Shown: in pieces, positions 28,211 through 41,010 of the stretch
Position numbering within the stretch: the first letter of the stretch is position 1
How the letters are laid out: the number at the start of each line of letters is the position of its first letter
Notes under the pieces: model-generated
The model's input: the letters and a program-made list of their open reading frames with translations, nothing else
The model's database searches: none
What the model was told of the DNA's origin: nothing
Origin: Taeniopygia guttata
Taxonomy: Eukaryota; Chordata; Aves; Passeriformes; Estrildidae
DNA length: 64,000 nucleotides
Direction: 5' to 3'
NCBI RefSeq assembly: GCF_048771995.1
Contig: NC_133063.1
Span: forward strand, 28,166,810-28,230,809
Made by a program: the position numbers and the translations under genes

Positions 28211-30830
28211 TTGATTGACTGACAGTTTTGAATGAATTCCTGATACCCTATTACGGATTTTGAATTAATAATAAACTTATGCTAGTCCTAAAAGTAAGGA
28301 TGCCTCTTAGAGATAATTACCCATCTCAACTTTAGACCTAAAGAGACAAAATTAATGTTTCAACAATGCCACTAAATGGTCCTAGGTTAGTAAAATTAAT
28401 CACAGCAAAGATAAGACTGTTGAAATCTTCCATGGAAAAAAAAAATGAAACTGTGGCTTCATGTGTTTGTAGTAAATGCTTCCCAGACTGATGCACTGAA
28501 TACCAAGGAAGACACCACACAAAATATTCCTCATGGGTAAGTCTGATTAACAGGTAAATTAATGTCCTGCCCAGAAGACCTGGAAAAAGCCAGTGGGTAT
28601 AACATAGCAAGAAATCAGTCACTTTGCATTGAGCCCATGTACTTGAAAGAAGTCACAGAAGATTTACTTTGAATTTCTAAGATTTCTTACAAATTTGGAA
28701 GATTGTTTTGTAGTCAACAGCCTGAATATTCTCTCTGATTTTTCCAAATCATTTTCCTTGCAAACCATTTACTACCTTCAGCTCAGCTCATCATTGATTA
28801 CATACATTGGTCTCACAGCCAAATCTTAGTTTGCTATGAAAGCAGGTTTATTTCTTCCCTTCATTTGCTTAGAATTTCCCATGTGTCTCTGTGAGCTCCA
28901 CCTTGATTTCTTTGATATATTCTTTTCACTGAGAAAGTTACTGCAAAGTATACTGTTTTGAATTTATAACACAGTCGTTCTTCTGCACTAAATCCCTCAC
29001 AATGCTGATGCTCTAAGGACAGAGGCAGATAATTTCTTTTTACTGCACCTGTGTCAGAGGAAGGGATTTCTATCACTAGGTAGCAAAACTTTTTAGCTAT
29101 TCCTCTGAATGAGGTGTTTTCAAAAGTATGTCTTAATCTGCTCTTGGAAAAATGAATGGGAGCAGGTTCTGTCTAAAATGTGATTGTTTTGGGGCATTTT
29201 TTTTTGCAATTCAACCCGCAGATCTTCTGATGGTAGGTCTCTGTCCTTACTGTACAGTTGTATTAAATGGTATAACATAATTTCACGGTTTTTGTGATGT
29301 TCTTGTGCTGTTCAAGCCTCAGTTTCCTCACCGTTACTCCCACCTAAACTGTACGCTACCACTGAGCTACTTAAGAGGTAACACATCTGGTCCTCTCTGA
29401 CTGCAGAGTGTACTCATTCAGTTCACTGAGCCAGCAGCAAACTAACCCCACAAAACAGTCAACAGTTTTTGTTGGCTTAACAAACTCCATCGACTCACTT
29501 AGGGGTCAAATAATTGCCAGATCGGTGCAATGGAGAGGATGAGACCCACAGCTTGAAGGGCTGCAGAAAAAGTGGGAAACACGGGCCTTAGAGAAAGGAA
29601 CTTCCTCTCTTGGCAGCAGCAAGCTGTTAGAGTAGCTGAAGTGTTTGTCTGAACTGCACCCTCACCGTGCACAAAGGATGCCCATAGGAGAAAGAGCGAA
29701 GTGGTGTGCTGTGAAGTCACACCCCTGCATACTTTGCAGTAACTTCACTTGAGCCATAACTCTTTTGTGCTGTGTTTGTCCTCCAAATTCCCTCCCTTCA
29801 GGCAGGTAAGGGAAGCAGCTTCAGCTAATCCCCTTAGCATACCTGTTGTCTGTCTAAAGTACAGTTATTATGTTCAACAAGCCTCCATAGAAGACACAAT
29901 CCACTTGACTAGGATCCCCATTTGCCAGAGCATTCAGAAATACAGAAAACCTGCAAGCTCACCACGCCAACCAGAAATCCTAAATCTTACCCGTTCACCC
30001 CATCCCTGCATTATGTCAGAGTTCAAATTACTAGACACTGATTAGTTGGGAGAAAGATTTGCCAGAAAACTTTTCTGGCTGAATGCACATACATTGAACA
30101 GCAGAACATGTCGGGCCTCTCATCTAATTAATTCTATAATTAACAGACATTGCCCTGTTTTGGAGCGATCAGCCTTTTTGTGAGTGTAAGTAATGCCAGT
30201 GACTAGGACAGAAAATGTGGGTTTGAATTAAATTTTCAGTGACCAGTTTTGACCTATTCACTTCAGTAATTAGCAAGAATATTCTACAAGAATCAATGGC
30301 TTAACAACAGAGGCAGCTTCAGGATATTACTATTGGGCTGTAAACAACCATTGCAAATGAAATAGAGTTATTCTCTGAGTCTATTATGACTTGTTTATCA
30401 CTGCACTCCCATGTCTCTTCCCAGCAATAACTAAATAGCATCTCTTCCAGGCAGAGCCCCCTCTAAGCAGTGGGGGAAATAGTTTTGCTAATTTGCCTCA
30501 TTTTGGTTGAAATGATCTACTGAGTGCTCAGGTGGAGGGAATATGATGTACAGTCCCCAGGCAGATGATGAGCTGTATGTTTTCACTGGCACAGCTATTT
30601 GCGGAGTACATTGTTATCTCTACTGCTGCAGTCTCCCAGGGAGACAACCAGGAATATCTTCAGAGTAAGAACTTTTAAGGTGCATTTAGACACATATCAG
30701 ATAAGCCATTAAAACATTATTTCATTTTAATGATTTGTATCTGCAAGAGGACATAACATAGTAATGGCTGATCAAATTTTGCAGTTCAAGTCATTTAGAA
30801 AGACTTCTGAATTGTAGGTTTTAAAAAAAC

Positions 30831-30905
30831 ACTATATACATATATATATGTATATATATATATGTATATAGACGTGTGTGTATATATATCTATATATACA
30901 TATAG
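30831..30905. repeat. TA/TG microsatellite
   Basis: Alternating TATATA, TATG and GTGTGTG units over about 75 bp. Likely polymorphic. Confidence 0.85.
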
Positions 30906-31599
30906 TCTCACACTTATATTACTACAGAAAGAGCTAAAACCAACTTTTTTTTTGTTTTGTTTCTCACAAAAGAAATGGTTCACACATGTCCAGTTTGAAA
31001 GTTTCCAAGAGAGCTGTTTGCCAGCAATTATTTTATCTTATGATACATTCTTTCACTCTATATATGGTTTTGGTCATATGGAATACCCAGTGCAATACAA
31101 AGGTTTCTATAGGCTTGGAATTCCTAGATTTTTCTTCAAAGCTTGCTACTATTTACAGAGATTGCTTAAAAAAAAATTTCCCATTGCTACTGGCTGCTCC
31201 TGAAATGCATAACAAGATTTCAAGGGAAAAAAATCTACCCGTAAAGAGAAAAAATAATGAGAGGATACTAATTTTCCTCATTCTGAGCAGAAGGTATAAT
31301 GTCTTCATAAAGTAATAATAATAAAAAAACCCAAAAAAACAAAACAAAACAAAAAAAAACCAAAAAACAAATAACAACTGGGGCCTTATCTGGACCTTCC
31401 AGGTATACTTCCCCTTTCTGCATTAGCAGTGTGTGTTCTAAAGTTATGAAAAACCATGGAAATAGCATCTTAAGAGGAATTTTATTCTTTTTTCTAGGAT
31501 TTGATTGAAACAGACAGCTACATTTTTTGTATATATAATTAGGCAGTAAAATAGGCTTTGAAGGCAGATTTCTGTTTAGTATGTGAGTCACACGCACAA

Positions 31600-31627
31600 C
31601 AGTCTTTCATTCAGCAATGAAAGACTG
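31600..31627. repeat. Perfect short hairpin (12-bp stem, 4-nt loop)
   Basis: CAGTCTTTCATT, loop CAGC, then AATGAAAGACTG. It is followed by a mixed T/A stretch rather than a clean terminator. It is far too short for a microRNA precursor. Confidence 0.7.
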
Positions 31628-34600
31628 ATCTTTTTAATGCCTCAATTCACTCAACATGTTTTCTGAATGCTACATCTTGCAAGAAAGAAAAAAAAAGGGA
31701 GAGAAGGAAAAAAAAAAAAAGAAAAAAAGACAACCCAAGCAGGTTTTAAAGCCATATTTCTCTCTTTCTTTCAGTTTTTTCCTTGTTTCCCCAAATGAAA
31801 AACAATCTGAAAAGCCAATCTTGCTAGTCTGTAGTGATTTAACCTTATGACAAACTGATTTTTATGGTCTTTCTTTCCAGATTGTTGTCCAGGGCAGCAC
31901 TGAATGATGCACCAGCTCTAGGCGTATCTAATCCCTCTCATAAAAGGCCATTGTGGTAGTAAAACTGAGACCAATGGCTTTTTCATCCTCCACATCTCAG
32001 CTCTCCAAAGTAATGGCAATGGGGTCTCCTCTTCATGTTTTTCTTTTCAAATGCATAATTTCTCCTTTTAATAAGGCTAAAATAGACAGAAATAAAAGGA
32101 ACACAATCACATTTTCCTCAAAGGTTATTCTATAAATACCTTCTGGATAACTGAAATTAAGACAAATTCTGTGTTGTTGGGACATTGTGTGAATATAGCA
32201 AACTATTCATGAAAGTTTCCAATCATTATGAAGTATGTGAACATATTCAAATTTTAGGCACTATGACTTAGATCTTCATATGTTCTGCTTAAGGTCACAC
32301 TGGCATTCTTCATCATCCTAAAGCCTAAGGATGCAATAAAGGTAGTGCTCAACACCAGGACAGTTCTCATACTTTTTCCTTGCAAAGTAATCCTGTAAAA
32401 GCAATTAGCCACTTATTTTGTGCATTTGCAATGCATTCCTTTCAACAATATTTTCCCTAAACCATAATCCATGTGTGTTTACAAAGAACAACTAAGAAGG
32501 CTAGACAGTGAATATTCTCTGGAGAAAAAAAAAAGTGTATTTTCCTTTTTTTTCCTTCTCCAAAAAGCCTTGACCTCGGTGCTAAATGTTTTCATTAACA
32601 ATATGTTAACAGATTATATTTCAGGATTAGTTCACCATTTTGAACAGCAGTATAAGAGAGCTGGCCTGCACTTAATTACAAATTTTTATTTGCCTCAGAG
32701 GAATGCTTTTAACCAGCAAAATACAAAGTGCTAGATAAAATGATTTAGAGCCAGAAACAGTTCACATAAACTCATTTCTCCAAATAAAAAATAACTGCAC
32801 TTTAATACACCTGATTAATATTGATATACTTGCAGATATATTTTTATATTACCATTAAAATTAAAACTGAACAAATCTGTTTAAATGATGTAGAACTTTG
32901 ATTCAGGGAAAATATTAATACTTTTTTTTTTTTTAATTTTGAGAGCATTATATTGATGCCCTTAAAATTATAGATGTTTAAAATGAAAAAGTAAAATTTT
33001 ATAGTAAGAAACATATAATTTATTCCTTAATTTCAAATCTGGAGACAAAAGGAAGGAGAGGTATATAGTCTGCAAAACAATATTCCATATGCCAGAGCAT
33101 GAAACAATTAATAGGTATTCTTGTTGTTTAAATACAAGAAATCTTCTAGGTGTTCTTGATGAATATGTGCTAGAATACGCTCTGTAGAAGCAGTGATTCT
33201 CACAGGATTTCTTTCAGTAGTACATCTGTGGGAAGATGTTGAAACAGCACTTCTGGCTCCAGGACACCACAGTCCTAGGCTCCAGAACAATTCCTAAACA
33301 TCTCCTAAGGACTCAAGACTTCTTTCACAAGAATTACAAAAAGTGCACTAGGCTTTTGTTTTTTCCACATCCCCAGTGGAAGTTCAGAGAACAGGTCAAA
33401 AAGTCTGCTTCCATGCCAGCTTAAGGGTTTGAAAGCACAGAGGATCTTTACATAAGGCAGATAAAACTGAGACCCCTGTGTGATTCTTGGGACTTGTCAT
33501 TCTTTTCTCTGGTCCCAAAGAAAAGAGCAGTTGCAGTCACTGGAAAGTCTGCTTTAATAGCAGCTATTTGCAATACAGGTCTAAATCTAATGCAGATGTT
33601 CTTAATCACATTACACTTGATCTCAATATGCTTAACAAATACAGTCCTCAGGGCACCCTGTAAGGTAAGTAATCACTGTTACATGAAATTACAAGCAAAG
33701 AAGCAGAAGCTTTGTGATGAGAATACCTGCAGGTTTCAAAGTCCAGATTGTGCAGAGGCTCATCAGTTAAGCAGATCACCTCTGCCCTCTTGCCTGACAC
33801 AAACTTGAGCACACACCACCGCTCTAAAACAGAGAGATGTGAGGTGTTCAGTTTAGCTACAATCACAACTTGCTTCCATTAATACGAAGAATGATAAAGC
33901 AGATATGATACAACACAGCCCCTGCTGTGGTACAACTCCTCAAAGTTGGATGTAAAAAGGTGAATAACAAGTTATACACATTCCACATATTAACAGAGCA
34001 AGAACTCACTGAAATAATTTTTCATGTTGTATAATATATTCTAGATTCCCAGGTGTTTTACTGCCTTTAGTGGGAAATTCCCATTGCAGGTGTTTTGTTT
34101 TTGTTTTGTTTTTTTTTTACTTGATATTCCTTATTTCTGTCTTGGTGTATTCCCTGGAGGTTTGGTTTGGTTTGTTGTTAGTTTGTTCTTAGGGTTTTTT
34201 TTCTGTTTTGGGGGTTTGATTTTGGTTTTGTTTGGTTTTGCTGTTGTTTTGGGTTTTTTTCACTTTCTCTTTTATTTACCAGGCTTCTTTTTAAATTAAA
34301 CGATGTTTGCAATCATACCTCTGTAGAAAATCTCTAAAAGCTGGATGGGTTTTCTCCTCAAATGTCAATAGTGCAGTTCTGCAATGTTTCAGGTAGCTCC
34401 ATGGAAAATGTAAACCTTGAAATGAGTAATGTCTCACCTAACTGTGTTTAATCATCAACTAAAAAACATAGCTGTGTTACTTTTGGCTAAAGAAAACATT
34501 GATGTTTTTACATTCACTTGTTGTTTTAGTTACTATTTCAAGGCAAGATGGCCAAATCACAGAAGTTGTCACATAATGAAGGTGAGACAGCTGAGACTAG

Positions 34601-34873
34601 ACTGCCCTAGTTCCCCATCTTCTGTACTAATCTTCCCTTTTCATATTTACATTGTCGTCTTTACTGTCTCCCTCTCTTGGTCTCATCACCCCCTCTCCTT
34701 CTCTCCTACTGTCTCACATCCTGTTTCCTCATGCTGCTTTTAGAGCAGGTCCCTTCTTGTGTAGTTGAGGGCACAAAGCTTTCTTTGTGTTTCTGTCCTG
34801 CCCCAATACAGCAAAGGAAACAACAAAAGGGCAACAAGGAAAGTCAAGAAAGCAAGAGGTCACAGTTATTTGC

Positions 34874-34910
34874 TCTGGTACACATAGAGATGTTCTGGTA
34901 CACATAGAGA
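34874..34910 (+). repeat. Tandem pair of TCTGGTACACATAGAGA
   Basis: Two identical 17-bp copies (34874-34890, 34894-34910) with a 20-bp period. This is a local duplication, probably from replication slippage. Confidence 0.85.
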
Positions 34911-36079
34911 GGGTTGTCTTCTTCACTTGTAGCTCCAGTAGCTAATATATTTAGTTTTTTTAAATGCTTCTCATCCTGATTATCAAAATCTTTGGTATTT
35001 GTGTTGTCTCCTTCCACATCTCTGCAGTTTTTAACACTACTGGTTTCAAACCTATACCGAAACAGACTCTTATTCTTCTCTGGTGAATTTTCAAGGGTCA
35101 TTCGTCTTCAAGCTCCTTTTAGTCAAAAACGTAGCAGCATGTTTTTCTCACTCTTCCCACGAGGTTGATATATCTAACCTTGCTTCTGAAAACTTAAGAA
35201 GTCATTCCTCACTTTACCAGACACTACACATTCTGACTGTTAGTCACCTTTATCTGGCCTATTCCTTCTGCTTATTCAACATCATGCTTCTCACTCTCCT
35301 TTCACACTGGGGAAGTCCTTCTCAAACCTGCTTCTGCTCCAGACTCCTTACACCTAACTGGCTACTCCTCTGCAAATTCCATTTCAAGACTCATCTTTCC
35401 TCCCCCTGGCCTATGACTCCTAGCCTTTCCTCTAATAAAGCAAACCAATCCTATTCATTAAGCCTCAGTTTCATTTCCCCATGCTCATTTGTTCTCTCTG
35501 AAAATGTGAAGTATTGTACCCAGCCTTTTGTACATTTTTCATCTTAGCAAGACTACAAAATGGACACACTGTCCCACTAAAATACTGAAACTGCATCTAT
35601 CGTTTCTATTACAAATTATAATGGACTGTAAAACATTAAGTTTAGGCTATGACAAGACTATAACAGATTTCAACATTAATTGCTTGTTTCCCAGAGCACA
35701 CTCTGTATTATGAAAGAAAAACAATGTTCTAAACATTATCTGAATGTTAATACAAAGCACTACATAAATAAATATGCTGTTTAAATTACTTGAAAAATTG
35801 ACTATACAATGAACTGAAGGCTATACTCATGTCTAGGTAAAAGGTTTGTAACTCAAATTCTACAGCAGAACTTTGGAGAGCTCTTAATTTACAAAATACA
35901 AAAGATTTACTGGGTTGTTCAGGCCACTCTAATGCCATATTATTTATTTTCAGTGTTTTTTCCAGCCTAATTTTCAAGTTCTATGCCATGGGACTTAGGA
36001 ACTTCCTTCTTATTTATCCCTTCTGTATTTATTTCACTGATCAGCACATTTCACTGGTAGGATTTGTATTTATTTATTT

Positions 36080-36245
36080 TCAATTGTTGCTTTTCTCTTT
36101 ACCTCTTTTATTTATTTTATTTTCCTTTCCTTTTTTTTTTCCTCGTCTACATTTTCCCCACCTTTTTTTTTTTTTTTTGGTTGTTTTGTTCTCTTTTGTT
36201 TTCTTCTTTTTTTTTGTTTGTTTTTTTTTTGTTTTCTTTTCTTTC
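36080..36245. repeat. T-rich/polypyrimidine tract
   Basis: Long T runs broken by C and G, giving Phe-rich or Lys-rich spurious frames on either strand. Confidence 0.85.
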
Positions 36246-37149
36246 TGTGTGCTCTCAGAAGGATAGTTTTTATCCTGTTTACCTTTTACACTCTCTCCAT
36301 ATAAATACACATATGCACATAGAGGCTCTTTCATAAATCATTCCATCTAGTTGCCAGGTCATCTTTGTTGCTCTTCAATAGACAACATAGCAGCACTTTG
36401 CTTCCATATAGAAACTATATTTGTATGCTGAAACATCAGAGACACTGACTTCTAGATTAGGTATCAAATTGAGACTCCTTGTGAATATGCAGATAAATGC
36501 AAAAGAGTCTATGACTGTTCTAAAGAAAAAGGAAACATTGTCAACATTGCCTATGGAAAAAAAAAATGGTATCTAAAAGAAGTATCTGCCAAGCGTATAA
36601 TGACTCCTTTGTAGTTTGTATCATCAGTTCCCACACTCCGGTCTATGGATCACTAGCAGTCAGCAACGCTATAATAAATTACCCACAACTAATCTGCAGA
36701 GCCAATGGTTTGTGCACATCAATTGAAAGTTTGTCCATAATACTGTGGGATATTCTGAGGGTTCTAAGGATGCGCTAACCCAAAATTTTCAGATCAGTAC
36801 AATTTCCAGTGCACTGCTTTCAAATCTTGTTATGAGAAAACTTTTATGCGCAAAACGTTGTACAGGACAGAAACGCCGCTCATTGTTTACGCAATTAGTC
36901 TGACAAGTAAATCTTGATGGGAAATGGATATTTGCCCTCTCTTTGGCGCAAGTTGAAGAGAAAGAGAAGATGGGTTTATATTTGCAGACGTGCTGTCTAT
37001 AATGTCGAGATCGGAGGTACGGACCCGTACCCGTGCTCCTGCAACATGGAAGGCGGGAACAAAGGGAGAAGTGGAGAGACTCTGAATGAGGGGAGGCAAT
37101 TAAGACTTCGCTGCTAATGACGGTAGGCCTAGGTGGGATTACTACAGCT

Positions 37150-37440
37150 TAGTCCGGCAAGTTTAACCCCAGCGCCGCCAGCCGTGGTGGGCCGGGCCGC
37201 CGCTCCCCACAGGCTCGGGGCCGCCGCTTCCCCCGCAGCTCCCCCGGGACCCGCGCGCGGGACCCCCGCCCCGCCCCGCCCCGCGTGCCGCTGACCAATG
37301 GCGAGGCGCGAAAGCGATTTCTGGCGCTCTGATTGGGCGCCGCCCGCTCAGCTGCCCGGGGAAGCGGGCAGCGGGACCGGCCTCTCGGGCCTCCGCCGAA
37401 CAAAGAGACCTTCGGGGGTGATTCTTCGTCGCGTGTGCGA
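37150..37440. promoter_or_regulatory. Distal CpG island with GC boxes, CCAAT pair and E2F-like sites
   Basis: This very CpG-rich 290-bp block is embedded in AT-rich DNA. Consecutive CCCCGCC units (GC boxes) lie at about 37265-37283. CCAAT is at 37295-37299, GCGCGAAA (E2F-like) at about 37305-37312, and ATTGG at 37332-37336. This layout is typical of a TATA-less, possibly bidirectional promoter. It is 7 kb upstream of the ZNF608 coding exon, so it could be an alternative ZNF608 first exon or a divergent noncoding transcript. No exon can be assigned. Confidence 0.45.
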
Positions 37441-38814
37441 TGCCTGTGTCTGGCAAGGTTAAAAAAAAACCCAACAAAACCAAAACCGACAAAAAACAAA
37501 TAACTCTCCTAACAAACAAAACGAAACAGAAATCGCACAGGGGCCAGGGCAGGTGAATGGTGATCAAAGGGGTATTATTAGCAGTCTGCAGCTGCACCAA
37601 TTAAGTATGGGTTTCCTATTTTAGACAAACATCACCAATTTATTGGCCTTTTGTCTGTCTTGTAAAATGCACAGGAATACAAAGTTGTAATGTAATTTGG
37701 CGAGCAGGTAGAAATTAAGGTGGAAAAGCCACTAGATCACACAGCGGGCCCTGGCTGCTTTTTGAAATACTGATATTCTCAACCTGACAAGACAATGTGA
37801 GTGCAGTGATCTTTTTGCATCCACTCATGGTAATCGGCTGCTGCAGATGCACCCACGGGCCAGCGAGGAGTCTTGCTGTATTCTGCGACAGTAATGGATA
37901 AATAAAACCCTGCTTCGGCAACCATGCGGCAAGCTGGACAGACTCCTTCTCTGTAGACTCAAGCACAAAAGCCAGGGGAGAATGGGGCGAGAGAGGGAGA
38001 TCTCCTCTGAAATTTGTCATCTAAGGAGGTTTTTAAGGATATTTTACCCATCAGTCTGCCTCTGTGGTTAGCAACCCTCTGTGGTTGGCTCTTCCACGGA
38101 GGCTTGCTTTCAAATATTAAAATGATGGTGTAAGGCAGATAAAGCAGAGGCACTTTTGTAGTCTCTCCCAGTGACTGTTCCTTGGCTAGTTAACAGACCA
38201 TCTATTCAGAAGCAATTTGCTTTGGGCTGAAATTATGTGCTGACCAAAGCAGATCACTTCCCATAATACCCCTTCCCCCACCCAATGCTAAATACAAACT
38301 GTCTCCTACTCACTGTATAATAATGTAAAAATGACTGTAATTTTGCAGACAAGAAGCAGCCCAAAGTGAAATGTGTCTAAACAGAGGTCGATACTGAAAA
38401 AATCAGGGCCATTACCTAAATCTGAAAAATACATATTGTAAGGAAACAGGAATAGTGATCCACGACTAAGTAGACCAAAAGCTTAGTGTTGCTGATCTTA
38501 AAATTGTGCTAACCAGTGAGTGACATCATTTAAGAGTTACCCCGGGGAAACTGTGATTTTCAGTACCTTGCAACATTATGCATGCCCACTCCTCCATAAA
38601 TTGCACATGCTGGACACAAGTGTCACATCCCTAGGGGGAGGGTGGTAGTGTGTCCAGGCTCCTCCGCTGCTGCACCGGCTGGGAAGTGGCCGCTCACAGG
38701 TCTCCTTGGGATTATCCCTGCGTTGTCCTAACGCCGAGGTGGGAGGCCAAGGATGTGTTCACTGTTAATACCTCAGCATTTCTTGTTTGTGCTGCACGCA
38801 TGCCATGAGGGCTG

Positions 38815-38833
38815 TTTTTTTTTTTTTTTTTTT
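38815..38833 (+). repeat. Poly(T) run (19 T)
   Basis: Uninterrupted T tract following GGGCTG in the promoter-proximal region. Confidence 0.9.
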
Positions 38834-39463
38834 AGCTTCCTTCTCTGTCTTTGTAATGGCTTAAACATTTAATGTGATCAAGGGCCTCCTTGACAATGAA
38901 CATATCCCTGCTAATAAACCCTTCATTATCAGCCCCTGAAGGGGAAGCATTTTTACACAGGAGAAACGGAGCAGTCTCAGACCAGGCAGCCTCAAGGCCT
39001 CCCAAGGTAGCGTATGTTGGTGACCCCAGTGCCCGCAGCGTGAGGGGCTCACAGGAACTGGAGGGCAGCCTTTTCTCCCGGGGCCCCTGGTCACGGTGAC
39101 CTGGTAGCCATAGTGCCGTCGGGTGCTACGGCACGGGCAGTTTTTACCCCCACTAGTCTTGTTTCATCTTCTGCAAAGCCCCCGTAGCAAAGCCAGGTCT
39201 GAGGGGGTTTGCTTCTCTGGTACCTCTCCACTAATCGCCCCTTTGATTGGGAAGCCTGCAATGTGGGGAGGCTGACGCGCGTGATTTGCTCAGCTGGGCG
39301 AAATCCAAAGAGGTATTTTGTCACCCTGTCATGGGTGTGCAGGACATCGTAAATGCCACGCTTTGACTTCTTGCCGGAAATTTTGACTTGGGCGATGCGT
39401 ACGTTTGGCAAAAAAAACATCCCGTATCGATTTTCACAAGGAGATCAGTTCCAGCGAGATCAA

Positions 39464-39489
39464 GGGGAAAAGGGGGGGGAGGGGGCGGG
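39464..39489 (+). other. G-quadruplex-forming motif
   Basis: Four G runs (4, 8, 5 and 3 G) are separated by loops of 4, 1 and 1 bases on the plus strand, a strong intramolecular quadruplex pattern. It is followed by a purine-only tract with GAA repeats to about 39535. Confidence 0.5.
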
Positions 39490-39589
39490 AAGTCAAAGAG
39501 ATGGAAAAGGAAAAAAAAAGAAGAAGAAGAAAAAATAGCAGGTCGTGCTTAAGGGTATTAAAAGGAACAGGGTGTCTGCGGGGTTAGTG

Positions 39590-39670
39590 CCCCCCACCTC
39601 CTGACCCTCCCGTGGCCGCGGGCGGCGGGCGCCGCCGCCCCCATTCCATCCCCGCAGTCCGCGAAGGGTT
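39590..39670. promoter_or_regulatory. Small CpG-rich patch
   Basis: A short GC/CpG cluster (GGCCGCGGGCGGCGGGCGCC and neighbours) is followed by conserved-looking AT-rich sequence with TAATTTAACG and TGATTAAG. It is part of the broken CpG landscape upstream of ZNF608. No promoter motif pair is evident. Confidence 0.25.
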
Positions 39671-40519
39671 AAACGTAATTTAACGCACTGGTGTAGCATA
39701 ATGGCTCCCAACGTAAACAAAAGGAATGATTAAGGGGGATATTTTCGAGCTACACAAAGCCCGATAGGGAAGATTTGTGTTACTAATTCCTGTGAAAGGA
39801 TGTTCACGTGGTAGTTATAGGGTCGCTGGCATTCACACTTCAGTGCGTGTGGCAGTAAATCAGCAGTCTGGAAACAAAAGGGTTATTTTCTGCTCCCCTT
39901 CCTTCCGAAAAAGAGGAAGGGGAAAAAAAAAAAAAGAAGAAGAAAGGAAGAAAGAATAAAACCCGACCTTGTCTAACTTAAGCCATATTGTAAAAATGAA
40001 CAGGTAATAAAATACATGAGGAGCTGAAAAAGTGAATGCAAGAAAGAGGACTGATCGGAGAGCGCAGCAGCGCCTCGGTGACCCCCAAGCAGAGGTGGGG
40101 GTGCTGCCCTACCCTAAACGTCCCCTCAGCTCCTTCCTCCAGATACTGTTTGCTTTTCTCCTCCACTAACCACGAAAATAATCGCACATGTGTATCAGCA
40201 ACGCTCTCTCGCTGGCTTCAAGCTGTTATAATTTTGAATGAGGGGACATTTAAAAATTATGACTGAGATTCTAAATTGCCTCTTTGAAACCGGCACAGAA
40301 AAATCATTCATCATGGCTTCGAAAACTGCCCTGAAATTAAATTAAAACGAAATGAAGGAGTCTTCCTCCCGACGTGTGAGTCTTGGCAGAGCTACACTTC
40401 ACCTTGGTTTTCTATTTTTTTTCCCCTCCTCCCCCTATCTTAGTTTTTTTTTTCCTCCCATTTCTTTTCCCCCAGCTTTAAATGTTACGTAGCATAATTG
40501 AAATTGGAAACACGATTTT

Positions 40520-41010
40520 GTATCTGGCTGCAGCAGGGAGGCTCGGTGTAGGCTGCGGGGCGCAGAGCGAGGGGCTGCGTGCGTGTGTAGTGTGCGTGAG
40601 TGCAGAACGTGTGAGTGTACAATGCGTGAGGAGGTGGTGTGGTGTGAGGATACCGGGGGTGTGTGAGGGGGCGCAGTGTGTGCGGGGATGCAGTGTGTGC
40701 AAGGTGAGGGTAGCGGCCGTGTGTTAGAGGGTGCGGTATGAGCACGGCGACACGGCGCGAGTGCGAGCGGTGCCGGGGGTGTGAGCGGGTGCGTGTTTGT
40801 GTCTCTCACCCTCGCCGGCAGGCAGGAGGAGCAGCGGGCCAATGGCAGGGCCCGGTTTCCTAAAAGCTGGGTGCTGATTGGCCAGCAGGGAAAGGGCATC
40901 GCGAACAAAGAAAAGTCCCTCTCAGGTACCGCGCGGAGCGAGGCTCCCACTCCCCCGCCTCGGCCGCTGCCGTGGGGGCAGCGCCCCTGTCCCCTGTGCT
41001 TCTGTGTCAG
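40520..41010. promoter_or_regulatory. CpG-rich patch with convergent CCAAT pair
   Basis: The 5' half (about 40565-40800) is a GTG/GCG-rich degenerate repeat. The 3' half is CpG-rich and has CCAAT at 40839-40843 and ATTGG at 40877-40881 on the same strand, two convergent NF-Y-like sites 38 bp apart. A consensus plus-strand donor-like AAG|GTGAGG lies at 40703/40704. It may be an alternative promoter or an upstream part of the ZNF608 island. Confidence 0.4.
40565..40800 (+). repeat. Degenerate GTG/GTGAGG-rich repeat
   Basis: Irregular units of GTGTGTGAGG, GCAGTGTGTGCGGG and similar repeat about every 10-20 bases in a CpG-bearing GT-rich strand. Absence of stops on the complement produces a His/Thr/Pro-rich frame that should not be taken as a gene. 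Confidence 0.65.

Larger units (their letters stand above)
27926..36770. other. AT-rich intergenic DNA, no gene seen
   Basis: Holds T/G-rich tracts (28030-28210, 34090-34260), a TA/TG microsatellite (30831-30905), A-rich runs (31320-31370, 31683-31730), a 12-bp-stem hairpin (31600-31627), a 20-bp-period tandem pair (34874-34910), a pyrimidine-rich stretch (about 35100-35530) and a T-rich tract (36080-36245). No exon with protein homology was recognised. Confidence 0.65.

Noticed and set aside
35083..35547. Plus-strand frame of 154 codons
   Set aside because: The strand is pyrimidine-rich, which depletes stops; the Ser/Leu/Phe-rich sequence shows no family resemblance and no splice context.
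36080..36334. Minus-strand Lys-rich frame of 84 codons
   Set aside because: Complement of a T-rich tract; pure low complexity.
37163..37600. Minus-strand frame of 145 codons
   Set aside because: Covers the CpG island and flanking A-rich tract; Gly/Arg-rich content mirrors GC composition.
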